Notes: generated by a model not told the origin, from the sequence alone. A DNA stretch of 64,000 nucleotides from Vulcanimicrobiota bacterium (GCA_003168375.1 PMSI01000001.1:682001-746000), one strand, 5' to 3'; shown: positions 7,501-16,120, counted from the first letter of the stretch. Numbers and translations are program-made.

Positions 7501-8535
7501 ATGAGCCGCCAGCTGACAGCCGCGCTCGTATGCGCATTGATCGCCGCCGCCGCGTCGACGCTCCATGTGCGCGCAGGCTCGGCAGCAAGCGCCGCGGCGC
7601 CGGACGGCAAGGCGATTTTTGCCGCGAAGTGCGCCGCCTGCCACCAGGCGAACGGAACCGGCGGCGGTCCATATCCGCCGCTCGCCGGGAACGGTGACGT
7701 GACGGCCTCTGATACGGCGACGTTGATTCTCACGGTGCTCAACGGGCGCAGCGGGCCGATCCAGGTGAACGGGAAGACATTCAGCGGCGCCATGCCGGCA
7801 TGGAAGGATCAGTTCTCGAGCGACGACATCGCGGCCGTGCTCACCTACATCCGATCCGCCTGGACCAACAAAGCGGCTGCCGTCACGTCGGAGCAGGTCG
7901 CGGCCGCGCGCAACCCGATCGCGCTGAGCGGCGGGCAGATCTTCGCCGCCAAGTGCGCGACCTGCCATCAGGCGAGCGGCCAGGGCACGAGTGCGTACCC
8001 ACCGCTCAACGGCAATCCGCACGTGAGCGCGACGGATCCCAAAGAGATGATCGCGACGATCGTCAACGGCCGCTCCGGCGCGCTGGTGGTGAACGGCACG
8101 ACGTACAACGGCAAGATGCCGACGTGGAAGGGCCAGCTCTCGCACGCCGACATCGCCGCGGTCGCGACCTACATTCGCTCGGCGTGGACGAACAAAGCGC
8201 CCGGCGTCACCGAGCAGCAGGTTGCGGCGTCAGGACCCTCCGTGCTGAGCGCGGTCGGCGCTTCGATCTATGCCTCGAAGTGTGCGTCCTGCCACGGCGC
8301 CGCCGGACAAGGCGGAGGTCACGGGACGTTCCCGGCGCTCGCCGGCGATTCTCTCGTCAACAGCGCCGATCCGAACGGCATGATCGCCCTCGTCGAGCAC
8401 GGGCGCAGCATGATGCCCTCGTGGAGAGGCCAGCTCTCGGCGGGTGACATCGCGGCCGTCGCGACGTTCGTTCGCGCGGCATGGGGCAACAAGGGCGGAC
8501 CCGTCAGCGAGCAAGACGTCACGGCGGTGAAATAG
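7501..8535 (+). CDS. Tri-heme cytochrome c (three tandem class I domains)
   Basis: 344 residues: signal peptide (about 1-34), then three similar cytochrome c domains with haem motifs CAACH (44-48), CATCH (152-156) and CASCH (261-265). Distal methionines are recognisable at M98, M206 and M304/305 in (A/K/M)MPxWK-like segments. The first two domains are very alike (YIRSAWTNKA repeated), showing internal duplication. Periplasmic electron carrier, plausibly linking the neighbouring cytochrome-porin and CuA protein with the ba3 oxidase. The ATG is preceded by GGAGAG. Divergent from the CuA operon with a shared regulatory gap. Confidence 0.92.
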   Translation: MSRQLTAALVCALIAAAASTLHVRAGSAASAAAPDGKAIFAAKCAACHQANGTGGGPYPPLAGNGDVTASDTATLILTVLNGRSGPIQVNGKTFSGAMPAWKDQFSSDDIAAVLTYIRSAWTNKAAAVTSEQVAAARNPIALSGGQIFAAKCATCHQASGQGTSAYPPLNGNPHVSATDPKEMIATIVNGRSGALVVNGTTYNGKMPTWKGQLSHADIAAVATYIRSAWTNKAPGVTEQQVAASGPSVLSAVGASIYASKCASCHGAAGQGGGHGTFPALAGDSLVNSADPNGMIALVEHGRSMMPSWRGQLSAGDIAAVATFVRAAWGNKGGPVSEQDVTAVK

Positions 8536-8554
8536 GGCGCCCGCTGGCGCGTAT

Positions 8555-9145
8555 TCAGCGTGCCGGGCGTGCCGCGAGCACGAAATGATACGCGAGCGGC
8601 GCACGGATCTCCACCGTAAAGCCGGCGGCTTCGAGGCGCTGCACCGCGTCGCCGGGACTGTAGACGTGATCGCGCGGCGGACCGACCGGTCGTTCGACCG
8701 CCGCGTTCCAGTCGACGAACAACGCCGTTGCGTCGGACGAAAGCACTGCCAGCAGTTCCTCGAGCGCCGCATCGCCGAGCTCGTGCAGCACGTTGAGCGC
8801 CAGCACACCGCCGGCGCATCCGCGCAGCGCGTCCAGTGCCGACGGATCGACCGCTTCCACGTTGGTCACGCCCGTGCGTCCGATCGCCGTCCGCAGATGG
8901 TCGAGCATCTCGGGTTGTTCGTCGAGCGCGACGACCCGGAGATCGGGCCGGCGCTGCGCGAGCGCGATCGCGTACAGACCGGTCCCCGCACCAAAGTCGA
9001 CCAGCGTCGCCGACGGCGGCAGCACGAGCTCCGCGAGCAGCGCATCGGGGGAGACGTACGCAAAGCGCGCCGTGTCGTCGAGGATCGCGGCGCGCGCGGG
9101 ATCGAAGCGGCCGGGCTGCTTGGCCCCGTGACGGTCGTGGTGCAC
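8555..9145 (-). CDS. Class I SAM-dependent methyltransferase
   Basis: About 196 residues. Motif I is clear (LVDFGAGTGLYAIALA), followed by an acidic residue at the end of strand 2 (VVALDEQ) and motif IV-like ALNVLHEL. The substrate is unknown; the fold resembles UbiE/arsenite-type small-molecule methyltransferases. The start is uncertain: GTG 9145 is given, ATG 9154 is possible. It converges on the tri-heme cytochrome gene with a 19-bp gap. Confidence 0.85.
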   Translation of the reverse strand: MHHDRHGAKQPGRFDPARAAILDDTARFAYVSPDALLAELVLPPSATLVDFGAGTGLYAIALAQRRPDLRVVALDEQPEMLDHLRTAIGRTGVTNVEAVDPSALDALRGCAGGVLALNVLHELGDAALEELLAVLSSDATALFVDWNAAVERPVGPPRDHVYSPGDAVQRLEAAGFTVEIRAPLAYHFVLAARPAR

Positions 9146-9248
9146 CCTGCACATACATCGGCGCGGGCCCGGCGTGCCCCTTCGGCCGCGGCGGGCATGA
9201 AGTCGTCGTAGGCAGGCCCGCGGCGACCGGGTGTGCGAAGGCCGCGTC

Positions 9249-9899
9249 GTGCCGCGATGGTTTTCCTTCTTCGTGCCCGTCGTGGGGTTTGTGGTTTTGG
9301 GCGTCGCACTGCCGCTCGGCGTGCTCATCTGGCTGCTCGCCCATCACGAACCGCCATACGTGCTCGATCGCGAGTCGATGGGAAGCGCGCGCAGCGCACT
9401 CGGGGGAAACCCGGTAGCGATGCGGCCGGTCTCGGGCGTGCTCGACGTCGTCGGCGATGGCGGGACGACGGCCGAATACGCGGACGGCAGTACGGCCACG
9501 ATGGTCCGCGCAGCGAACCCCAGCCAAGTCGTCGATAAATTCGGTCTGTCGCTCCCCGAGAAGAGCTCGACATCCTTCTCGGTCGGCGGTTTCACCCAGC
9601 GCGACGCGCGGCTCACCGACGGCCGGTTCGCGCGGACGATCGGCACGAGCGGTATGGTGTTCGCCTTCATCGCGCGGTCGATCCCGGCTCTCGACCGGCT
9701 CGTTGCGCAGAGTGCGGTGCGACCCAATCGCAAACGCGACATCGGCAACACGGTCCTCGACCATCACGCAGCGATGGCGATCCTCATCGGCCTTGGGTGG
9801 TTCCTGGCAGCGCTGATCCTGGCGACCGTCGCAGTCGTGCGTGCCGCGATATCGCTGCTCGCGCCGGCACCGAGCCGGGCCGGGCCCCTGAGTTCCTAG
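9249..9899 (+). CDS. Hypothetical protein with two membrane helices
   Basis: 216 residues: an N-terminal hydrophobic helix (about 4-28), a soluble extracytoplasmic section rich in Gly/Ser/Thr, and a second helix near the C-terminus (about 178-205). I do not recognise the family. GTG 9249 is preceded by GAAGG with 7-bp spacing; an in-frame GTG 9231 is also possible. Confidence 0.65.
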   Translation: MPRWFSFFVPVVGFVVLGVALPLGVLIWLLAHHEPPYVLDRESMGSARSALGGNPVAMRPVSGVLDVVGDGGTTAEYADGSTATMVRAANPSQVVDKFGLSLPEKSSTSFSVGGFTQRDARLTDGRFARTIGTSGMVFAFIARSIPALDRLVAQSAVRPNRKRDIGNTVLDHHAAMAILIGLGWFLAALILATVAVVRAAISLLAPAPSRAGPLSS

Positions 9900-9910
9900 C
9901 GGGCGTCTCG

Positions 9911-10474
9911 ATGGTGCAGCGCGTCGAACACTGGCTCCAGTGCCGCGAGAAGAGCTGTTGCTCGTACTACCTCGTGTACGTGACCGGCGAGGACGCGAGC
10001 CGGATCGCGCGCACGCTTTCGGTGCCGCCGTGGGAGATCACCGTCGCGATCGGGTGCGACGATGCGCTGCCCGACGCGTTCGTGCTCGCCAACGGCGCGC
10101 GGCACCGCTTGGCGCTGGCCCGGACACGCGTTTCCAGCGACGCCGAGCCGAGCTGCGAGTTTCTCGTGCGGCTGCCGGACGGTGCGGCACGTTGCGGGCT
10201 CGGCGAAGGACGGCCGAACCCGTGCCGCACCTTCCCCTCACAAATGATCGACGGCGAGATCCGGTTCGCCACCGAAGGCTGCGTCTGCGATTGGTCCGGC
10301 GTCGAGATCGACGCCGCGCACGATGCGGAACTCCTGCGGTCCGAGCTGCGCGCGCGCGAGCGCTATGCCGGCCTCGTGGCGCAGTGGAACGGCTACGTCG
10401 CGACGCTCGAACGCACGACCGACCTCACGCATCGGGACTTTTGCCGCTTCCTTTTGGACGAGTATCCGCCGTGA
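9911..10474 (+). CDS. YkgJ-family cysteine-cluster protein
   Basis: 187 residues with scattered cysteines typical of the YkgJ/Fe-S or zinc-binding cluster family: CREKSCC near the start, CEF, AARCGLGEGRPNPCRTFP in the middle, and GCVCDW. The RCG...RPxxCRxFP block is the family signature. Members are thought to bind a metal or cluster, and their role is unknown. Overlaps the next gene by GTGA, and the next gene belongs to the same family. Confidence 0.8.
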   Translation: MVQRVEHWLQCREKSCCSYYLVYVTGEDASRIARTLSVPPWEITVAIGCDDALPDAFVLANGARHRLALARTRVSSDAEPSCEFLVRLPDGAARCGLGEGRPNPCRTFPSQMIDGEIRFATEGCVCDWSGVEIDAAHDAELLRSELRARERYAGLVAQWNGYVATLERTTDLTHRDFCRFLLDEYPP

Positions 10475-11115
10475 GCACCGATGCATGCGCCGGCTGCACG
10501 GGGAACTGCTGCCGCGACGTCGTCGTGCGCGTGACCGGATTCGACGCGTGGCGCATCAGGCGCGGCCAGCGGCTCGAGTACGACCAGTTCGTCGAGGTCC
10601 GCGCCGACGAGGATCCGCTGGGAGAGTCGTTCCGCATCGGGGACCAGTCGTGCAGCCTGTTTCTCACCAAGAGCGCGGTCGATCCCGCGGCGTGCGTGTT
10701 CTTGATGAACCTGCCGGGCGACGTGCGGCGGTGCGGCATCTATGCCGACCGGCCGACGGTGTGCGCGGTGTACCCGATGGCGCTGCGCTACGGATCGATC
10801 GAGTTGCGTGAGGACGTGCGCTGCACGCCGTCCGACTGGAATATGGCGACGCTGGATTATCCCCACTGGCGCGAGGCGTTCCTGGGCTACGCGGTCGAAC
10901 GCCGGCTGTTCGGGCGCGTGGTCGAGGCGTGGAACCGGCATGCTCCCTTCGAGGACGACGGACCAGCGCGAGCGCGCTTCTTCCGGTACCTCGACGCCGC
11001 CACGGAGGCGCTGGTGGCCGCGCGCGACCGGCTCGGCGCCGAAGGGACGGAAGAAGCTCTGGGAGCGGCGCTCGACCCCTCATGTGCTATGCTGTTCGAG
11101 GAGGATAGTCGATGA
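10471..11115 (+). CDS. Second YkgJ-family cysteine-cluster protein
   Basis: 214 residues. N-terminal CAGCTGNCCRD, then CSLF, ACVFL, RRCGIYADRPTVCAVYPMA and VRCTPSDW, the same cysteine plan as the preceding gene with a stronger match to the RCGIYxxRPxxCxxYP signature. The tandem pair probably act together. GTG 10471 overlaps the upstream stop, and the downstream gene starts in an ATGA overlap, so the three form one operon. Confidence 0.82.
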   Translation: MSTDACAGCTGNCCRDVVVRVTGFDAWRIRRGQRLEYDQFVEVRADEDPLGESFRIGDQSCSLFLTKSAVDPAACVFLMNLPGDVRRCGIYADRPTVCAVYPMALRYGSIELREDVRCTPSDWNMATLDYPHWREAFLGYAVERRLFGRVVEAWNRHAPFEDDGPARARFFRYLDAATEALVAARDRLGAEGTEEALGAALDPSCAMLFEEDSR

Positions 11116-11705
11116 TCGGTTTGCTCCTACTCGCGGCTGCCGCGTCACCCCCGCCCGGCGAGGCGATGAAGGCCGCCCAGGCCGCCGACAACACCGTGAT
11201 GGGGACGATCACGCTCAAGCCGAACCCCGGCGATCCGCCCTCGAATGCGCTCGACAAGGTCAACTGCGCCGACGTCGTCGTCACCGCGACCGACGAGGCG
11301 GGCCAGGTCGTCGCGAAGACGCCGGCCCGCGCCGGCGCCGCGAAGGGTGAGTGCATCTACTCGCTCAAGGTGCCGCAAGGGAAGAACGTGCTGATCGGGC
11401 TGCTCGACGTCAAGCTGCCTGTGACCGCCATGCGGAAAGCCGGCGGCGGCTTGGACAAGGGGACCCAGATCGATCAGCACGCCCCGGTCGGAAACAATCA
11501 AGGGATCATCGTAGGTTCGGGCCGCGCCGGTCAGTTCGACGTGTTCATCAAAGCCGCTCCGCCGAGTTTATTCAAGGCAGCCGCCTTCAACGGCAGTAAT
11601 GCGCACATGGTCAAGATCGGGGAAGCGACGGGTCCGGTGCGCCGTGACCTCAACGCCACGTTCATGTTCCGCGCCGCGAACAAGGCGTCGACCGAAACGA
11701 AGTAG
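11112..11705 (+). CDS. Exported hypothetical protein
   Basis: 197 residues with a short signal-like N-terminus (MIGLLLLAAAASPPPGEA) and a soluble, beta-rich remainder containing two cysteines (NCADVV, GECIYS). Ribosome site GAGGAGGA lies just upstream, and the ATG overlaps the preceding stop. Family not recognised. Likely periplasmic. Confidence 0.7.
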   Translation: MIGLLLLAAAASPPPGEAMKAAQAADNTVMGTITLKPNPGDPPSNALDKVNCADVVVTATDEAGQVVAKTPARAGAAKGECIYSLKVPQGKNVLIGLLDVKLPVTAMRKAGGGLDKGTQIDQHAPVGNNQGIIVGSGRAGQFDVFIKAAPPSLFKAAAFNGSNAHMVKIGEATGPVRRDLNATFMFRAANKASTETK

Positions 11706-13631
11706 TCAGACCCGAGCGAGAACGCGTTTGCCGGCGGTTGCGCCCGGCGGTTCCATCGAGTAGCTCGTGCCGAGCACGCGCCGGCGCAGCTCTTCGGTCG
11801 AGCGCGGCTTCTTGGCGATCGGCAGCGTGAGGAACAGGTTGCCTTCGGTCATCAGCACGCCGTTCGCGACGAGATCATCGAGCGTGCGCTCGAGCGCGCC
11901 GTCCGCTGCAGCGTCGGGGTAGAGCGGGCGCAGGTCGGCGCGCAGCTTGTCGGCCGACTGCACCGAATCGCACAGCAGCGCGACGTCGCGCGACAATCCG
12001 GAGAGTCTGACCGAGCGGTCGCGACCCTCGCGCGCGTCGACGATCAGAACGTAGTCGGGCCCGAATGCGTAGTCGTACACCGGCATCGACTTTGCTTGCC
12101 AATCCGCGCTCCACGGGTCGACCACGGCGGAGACCGCAGCGCGCGCGGCGGTCGTTTCCGGCACGAGCGAGGAATGGAACTCGAAGAAATACCCGATCTT
12201 GTCGGGATCGACCATCCCCGCCGGGAAGTTGTGCTGGTATTCCACGCGCAGCGAGCGCGAATCGACGCCGAACGCGCCGGCGTTCTCGAACAGCGGCGAG
12301 AAGCGGTGCAGCTCGATCGGCCCGAACGTCTGCGGCGGCTGCAGGTGGCGAATGCTCGGGAGGAAGGCGGCCATGTCGTCGTACCATTCCGCACGCTCGC
12401 CGGGGAAGCCGCACAGGATGTTGTACGCGGTGTTGATGGCGTACTCGCGCGTCCAGCGCAGGAACTGCACGTGCCTGATGCGCGAGGTCCCTTTGCGCAT
12501 CAATTTCAGGAGGTCGGTTGAGAACGACTCGATCCCCGGCTGCACTTCGACGACGCCGGCGTCGCGCATGCGCGCGATCTGCGCCTTGGTCAAATCGGCG
12601 CGAATCTCGTAGAAGATCTGCAGGTCGAGCTCGAGCTCGGCGATGCGCCGGAACAGTTCGTCGCAATGCCAGCGCGAGAGGATCCAGTCGGTCGCGGTCA
12701 GCCGCACGGAGCCGTAGCGCTGCGAAAGTCCCGCGATGTCGGCGACGACGGTGTCGAGATTCTTGTGCCGGAAGCCGAGGATCTCAGGGTTGATCCCACA
12801 GAACGTGCATTGGTTCTTCGCGCCCCACCAGCAGCCACGCGAACTTTCGAAGGGGAGATGGCCGACCTCGAACTCGACTCCGGTTTGCGTCGCGACGCGT
12901 TCTCGCTCGCTGAAAAACGCGTCGTAGTCCGGCGATGGGCTGGCGTCCATATCGGCGAGCGGGCGTCCCGCAACCGTGTGGACTCCGCCGGAGGCGAAGT
13001 ACGTCGTGCCGGGGATCTCCGCGGTCGGGACGCCGGCGAGCTTGCGCCGCAGGTACTCGCGAAACGACTCTTCGGCTTCGCCGATGAAGACGTGATCGAC
13101 GGCGTGCGGAAGCGCACGGTGGTACTCCGCGCCCATCGAGCCGTCGAACGACGCTCCGCCGACGATGACCTCGATCGACGGGCGCGCGCGTTTGAGCCGT
13201 GTCGCGAGCGCGAGGCTCGGCATCGCTTGGTTGAACGTCGCGGTGAAACCGACCACGTCCGGATCGAGCGCCAGGATGCGGTCCGCCGTACGGGTGAGGA
13301 ACGCCGGGACGGCCTCATCGCGCAGCGCCGTGAGCGAGCCGCGATCGAGGTCGGGATGCGCCAAATCGAGGAACGCGTCGCTGTCGAGCGCGGCCGGCCC
13401 GAACATGTCGGCAGCGAAGAGATGCTCCGACAGGCCGAAGAACGAGCGCTCGTCGGAGAACGGCTTTGCCGCGTTCGGTCCGATCTCGGCGGCGAGGTCG
13501 AGGTTCGGATAGAGCACGCTCGCGGTGACGGACTGTTCGTCGCACAGCCGCTTCAGGATGCCGAGCGCGATCGATGGGCGCAGCACCGTGGCCCATGGCA
13601 TCTGCACGAATACGATCGCAAGCGGCGCCAT
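11706..13631 (-). CDS. B12-binding-type radical SAM enzyme, RiPP maturation family
   Basis: 641 residues. N-terminal half resembles a cobalamin-binding domain (about 100-190, VVGFTATFN, VGGASFDG, FIGEAEE). The radical SAM centre is C267-x7-C275-x2-C278 in SSRGCWWGAKNQCTFCG. The CWWGAKN form with CX7CX2C spacing is, to my knowledge, the hallmark of the ribosomal peptide maturation radical SAM protein 1 family, which modifies ribosomally made peptides, often in clusters with nitrile-hydratase-type or Nif11-type leader peptides. The C-terminal ~150 residues could hold a substrate-binding domain. No precursor peptide is visible next to it. Nitrile hydratase-like genes lie 1.4 kb beyond its start. 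Confidence 0.85.
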   Translation of the reverse strand: MAPLAIVFVQMPWATVLRPSIALGILKRLCDEQSVTASVLYPNLDLAAEIGPNAAKPFSDERSFFGLSEHLFAADMFGPAALDSDAFLDLAHPDLDRGSLTALRDEAVPAFLTRTADRILALDPDVVGFTATFNQAMPSLALATRLKRARPSIEVIVGGASFDGSMGAEYHRALPHAVDHVFIGEAEESFREYLRRKLAGVPTAEIPGTTYFASGGVHTVAGRPLADMDASPSPDYDAFFSERERVATQTGVEFEVGHLPFESSRGCWWGAKNQCTFCGINPEILGFRHKNLDTVVADIAGLSQRYGSVRLTATDWILSRWHCDELFRRIAELELDLQIFYEIRADLTKAQIARMRDAGVVEVQPGIESFSTDLLKLMRKGTSRIRHVQFLRWTREYAINTAYNILCGFPGERAEWYDDMAAFLPSIRHLQPPQTFGPIELHRFSPLFENAGAFGVDSRSLRVEYQHNFPAGMVDPDKIGYFFEFHSSLVPETTAARAAVSAVVDPWSADWQAKSMPVYDYAFGPDYVLIVDAREGRDRSVRLSGLSRDVALLCDSVQSADKLRADLRPLYPDAAADGALERTLDDLVANGVLMTEGNLFLTLPIAKKPRSTEELRRRVLGTSYSMEPPGATAGKRVLARV

Positions 13632-13697
13632 CCGGGAGGTCGCGTTCAGGGTCTGCCCCTGAAGCCCTGCGGACCCGAAGGCGTGTTACAGTAAGGT

Positions 13698-14246
13698 ATG
13701 AGCGGCCGGGGATTTGCACTGTTCGATACGGCGATCGGCTCGTGCGGGATCGTGTGGGCCGAGCGCGGCGTCGTCGCGGTGCAGCTTCCGGAGGCGAGCG
13801 AAGCAGCGACGCGCGCGCGCATGCGGCGGCGGTTCCCGGAGGCCGGCGAAACGCCGCCGCCGGCGTCCGTCGAGCGCGCGATCGCCGGCATCGTGACGCT
13901 ACTCGTAGGCGAGACGACCGATCTGTCGGACGTCGTGGTCGACATGGAGCACATCCCGCCGTTCAACCGCCGCGTGTACGAGATCGCGCGCGCGATACCG
14001 CCGGGGTCGACGCTCTCGTACGGCGAGGTCGCGGCGCGGCTCGGCGATCCCGGCGCGGCACGCGCCGTCGGACAGGCGCTCGGCGAGAACCCGTTTCCGA
14101 TCGTCGTGCCCTGCCACCGCGTGCTCGCGGCGCGCGGAAAAATAGGCGGTTTCTCCGCGCCGGGCGGCACCGCGACGAAACGCCGGCTGCTCACGATCGA
14201 AGGCGCGCTCGCGGACGTGGAGCTGCCGCTGTTCGGCCACGCCTAG
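13698..14246 (+). CDS. ogt: Methylated-DNA--[protein]-cysteine S-methyltransferase
   Basis: 182 residues. The active-site motif PCHRV, followed by the GGFSAPGG loop, identifies an O6-alkylguanine-DNA alkyltransferase. The preceding helix-turn-helix (YGEVAARLG...ARAVGQALGENPFPIVV) is intact. It repairs alkylated DNA by suicidal transfer of the alkyl group to its Cys. ATG 13698 is preceded by TAAGG. Divergent from the radical SAM gene with a 66-bp gap. Confidence 0.93.
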   Translation: MSGRGFALFDTAIGSCGIVWAERGVVAVQLPEASEAATRARMRRRFPEAGETPPPASVERAIAGIVTLLVGETTDLSDVVVDMEHIPPFNRRVYEIARAIPPGSTLSYGEVAARLGDPGAARAVGQALGENPFPIVVPCHRVLAARGKIGGFSAPGGTATKRRLLTIEGALADVELPLFGHA

Positions 14247-14336
14247 AACCTCTCCGACCGGGTGGGGACCATCGGCTCAGGGTCGATCCGTCGGCCGCTC
14301 CTTGCGGCGGGGGCCGTGCGGCGGTACGCTCGACCG

Positions 14337-14648
14337 GTGATCGAAGGCTTCGACGGCGGCGAACGCGCGGGCGCGTACCTCCGGCCCATGCTGCTGGGCG
14401 CCGACGGGACGCAAGCCGGCGGCTCGCTGGTCACCCTGACGCGCGGCGAATGCAGCGCCGCCTTTCGCGATCTCGAACCGGTGCTGCGCGCGGCGCAGAC
14501 GCCGCTCGTCTTCACGCCGCCGGTCTATGCCGGCGACGCCGTCAGCGATTCACGCAATCCGCTCTTCGCGGTGCGCGCGCTCCGCGAGTTCATCACGATC
14601 TGCTTGCTGCAGAACCCGCACACGTCCGGACGCCGCCGCCGCGGCTGA
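14337..14648 (+). CDS. Small hypothetical protein
   Basis: About 103 residues from GTG 14337. Contains a central segment GGSLVTLTRGECSAAFRDLEPVLR and an RRRRG end. No family recognised, and reality rests only on an open frame in coding strand context between ogt and the nitrile hydratase-like set. Confidence 0.4.
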   Translation: MIEGFDGGERAGAYLRPMLLGADGTQAGGSLVTLTRGECSAAFRDLEPVLRAAQTPLVFTPPVYAGDAVSDSRNPLFAVRALREFITICLLQNPHTSGRRRRG

Positions 14649-14713
14649 AACCGCCTGCCAGGAGCGGTCGGCACGCCACGCGGCGAAAGCGCTGCAGCGA
14701 TGGAGCGAGCGAC

Positions 14714-14980
14714 GTGAGCGATTCGGGGGCCGCCGGCGAGGCAGGCGGCTCGAGCTGGGACGACCGTCTCTTACCGCTGTTGACCGACGACTGGCAGAGC
14801 GCCGACGTGCTCGCCGCTCGGCTGAACGCGAACCATTTCACGGTGCTGGCGCGGCTCAAGGACATGATGCGGCGCAACCTCGTGGAACGCCGCATCGTCC
14901 CGAACGCGGCCGGGAAGAAGCACGCCGGGCGCCCGCTCCAGCAGGCCGAGTTCCGCCGCGTCAAGCTCGGCCGCTCGTAG
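14714..14980 (+). CDS. Small winged-helix-like protein
   Basis: 88 residues. A helix-turn-helix-like stretch (SADVLAARLNANHFTVLARLKDMMRRNLVERR) is followed by a basic wing (AGKKHAGRP). The layout fits a small MarR/ArsR-like DNA-binding domain. GTG start with GGAG eight bases upstream. It immediately precedes the three nitrile hydratase-like genes and could regulate them (inference). Confidence 0.6.
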   Translation: MSDSGAAGEAGGSSWDDRLLPLLTDDWQSADVLAARLNANHFTVLARLKDMMRRNLVERRIVPNAAGKKHAGRPLQQAEFRRVKLGRS

Positions 14981-14994
14981 GGCGAACGACGAGG

Positions 14995-15270
14995 ATGAGC
15001 CGCATCCACGACATGGGCGGGCTCCACGGCTTTGGCCCGCTGGAGATCGAAAGCGACGAACCGGCCTTTCATCACGAATGGGAAGCGCGCGTTTTCGCGA
15101 TCAATCGCTTCCTGCTGCGCGCCGGCTGGTACACGCTCGACGAGTTTCGCGACGCGCTCGAGCAGATGCCGCCGGCCGAGTATCTCGAGGCGTCGTACTA
15201 CGAGCGCTGGCTGTTCGCGCTCGAGTCGCTGATCCGCCGCAAAGGCGTGCTCGATGTTCCAGGTCGGTGA
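14995..15270 (+). CDS. Nitrile hydratase beta N-terminal-like subunit (ScnB-like)
   Basis: 91 residues starting MSRIHDMGGLHGFGPLE, the conserved opening of the nitrile hydratase beta subunit, followed by the helical part (WEARVFAINRFLLRAGWYTLDEFR...YYERWLFALESLI). It stops where the beta C-terminal barrel would begin; that barrel is the next gene. This split is known in thiocyanate hydrolase (ScnB) and toyocamycin nitrile hydratase. Related sequences also serve as metal-insertion activators, an alternative for this gene. Confidence 0.85.
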   Translation: MSRIHDMGGLHGFGPLEIESDEPAFHHEWEARVFAINRFLLRAGWYTLDEFRDALEQMPPAEYLEASYYERWLFALESLIRRKGVLDVPGR

Positions 15271-15526
15271 TCGCGTCCGCACCCGGCTGATGAATCCGGC
15301 CGGCCACACGCGGCTGCCGGTCTACCTGCGCGGGCGCGTCGGCCGGATCGAGTATCTCCTCGGAACGCTGCCGTTCTCCGATCAGCGCGCGGCGGGCGTT
15401 CGCTCCGCGAAAGAAGCGGCCTATACCGTCCGCTTCTCGACCCGCGACGTGTGGGGCGCCGACGGCGACGCGCACGGCAGCGTCTGCGCCGATCTGTTCG
15501 AGTCGTATCTGGAGGCCTCCGAATGA
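15254..15526 (+). CDS. Nitrile hydratase beta C-terminal-like subunit (ScnA-like)
   Basis: 90 residues matching the SH3-like C-terminal half of nitrile hydratase beta: FQVGDRVRTR, GHTRLPVYLRGRVG with the Arg that contacts the active site, YTVRF, WG and LFESYLE. Overlaps the preceding gene by 17 bp in another frame. That overlap shows it is a true separate gene and not a frameshifted beta subunit, since it has its own ATG and both reading frames end cleanly. Confidence 0.87.
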   Translation: MFQVGDRVRTRLMNPAGHTRLPVYLRGRVGRIEYLLGTLPFSDQRAAGVRSAKEAAYTVRFSTRDVWGADGDAHGSVCADLFESYLEASE

Positions 15527-16113
15527 GCCACGTCCACGAGGCGTCCGGCAGCGCCGCGAACCGCGTGAAGACGCTCGTCGGCGCGCTCGAAGACGCGCAC
15601 GTGCTGACCGAGCGCGAGCTCGACGCGTCGATCGAAGCGTTCCTCTCGCGCGCGCAGCCTGCCAACGGCGGGCGCATCGTCGCGCGCGCCTGGGTCGACC
15701 CGGAGTTCCGCCGGCGCCTGCTGGCCGACGGGAACGCGGCCGTCGCGGAGCTGGGGATCGATCTCGCCCACTGGGCGCCGGTGAAGCTGCGCGTGGTCGC
15801 CAACGAGCCGGGCCGGCACAATCTGATCGTCTGCACGCTCTGCTCGTGCTATCCGCTCGCGCTGCTCGGACCTTCGCCGGCATGGTACAAGAGCAACGCG
15901 TATCGCTCGCGCGCGGTGCGCGACCCGCGCGGCGTGCTCGCGGAGTTCGGCACGCAGCTCGGCGACGACGTCGAGATCACCGTGTGGGACAGCACCGCCG
16001 AGGTGCGCTACTTGGTGTTGCCGCAGCGCCCCGCGGGAACGAAACGCGCGACCGAAGACGCGCTCGCCGCGCTGGTCACGCGCAACGGCCTAATCGGTAC
16101 CGCGCTGGTCTAA
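15523..16113 (+). CDS. Nitrile hydratase alpha / thiocyanate hydrolase gamma-like catalytic subunit, Co-type
   Basis: 196 residues. The metal-binding claw is intact: C104-T-L-C107-S-C109 in IVCTLCSCYP, the form associated with cobalt rather than iron (which has CSLCSC). Two of these cysteines become sulfinic/sulfenic acids in known enzymes. The substrate is a nitrile, thiocyanate or a cyano-nucleoside, and the sequence alone does not decide. Preceded by GGAGG and joined to the beta-C gene by an ATGA overlap. Gene order betaN-betaC-alpha equals scnB-scnA-scnC. It lies near a RiPP-type radical SAM gene, but the intact metal site argues for an enzyme rather than a leader peptide. Confidence 0.9.
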   Translation: MSHVHEASGSAANRVKTLVGALEDAHVLTERELDASIEAFLSRAQPANGGRIVARAWVDPEFRRRLLADGNAAVAELGIDLAHWAPVKLRVVANEPGRHNLIVCTLCSCYPLALLGPSPAWYKSNAYRSRAVRDPRGVLAEFGTQLGDDVEITVWDSTAEVRYLVLPQRPAGTKRATEDALAALVTRNGLIGTALV

Positions 16114-16120
16114 CCCCCGC

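Noticed and set aside
15254-15526. Split beta subunit as a frameshift error
   Set aside because: The second half has its own ATG, both frames end cleanly, and the same split exists in thiocyanate hydrolase and toyocamycin nitrile hydratase.
15523-16113. Nitrile hydratase alpha homologue as a RiPP leader peptide for the radical SAM enzyme
   Set aside because: Leader-type homologues lose the metal site and are short; here CTLCSC is intact, the protein is full-length and both beta halves accompany it.
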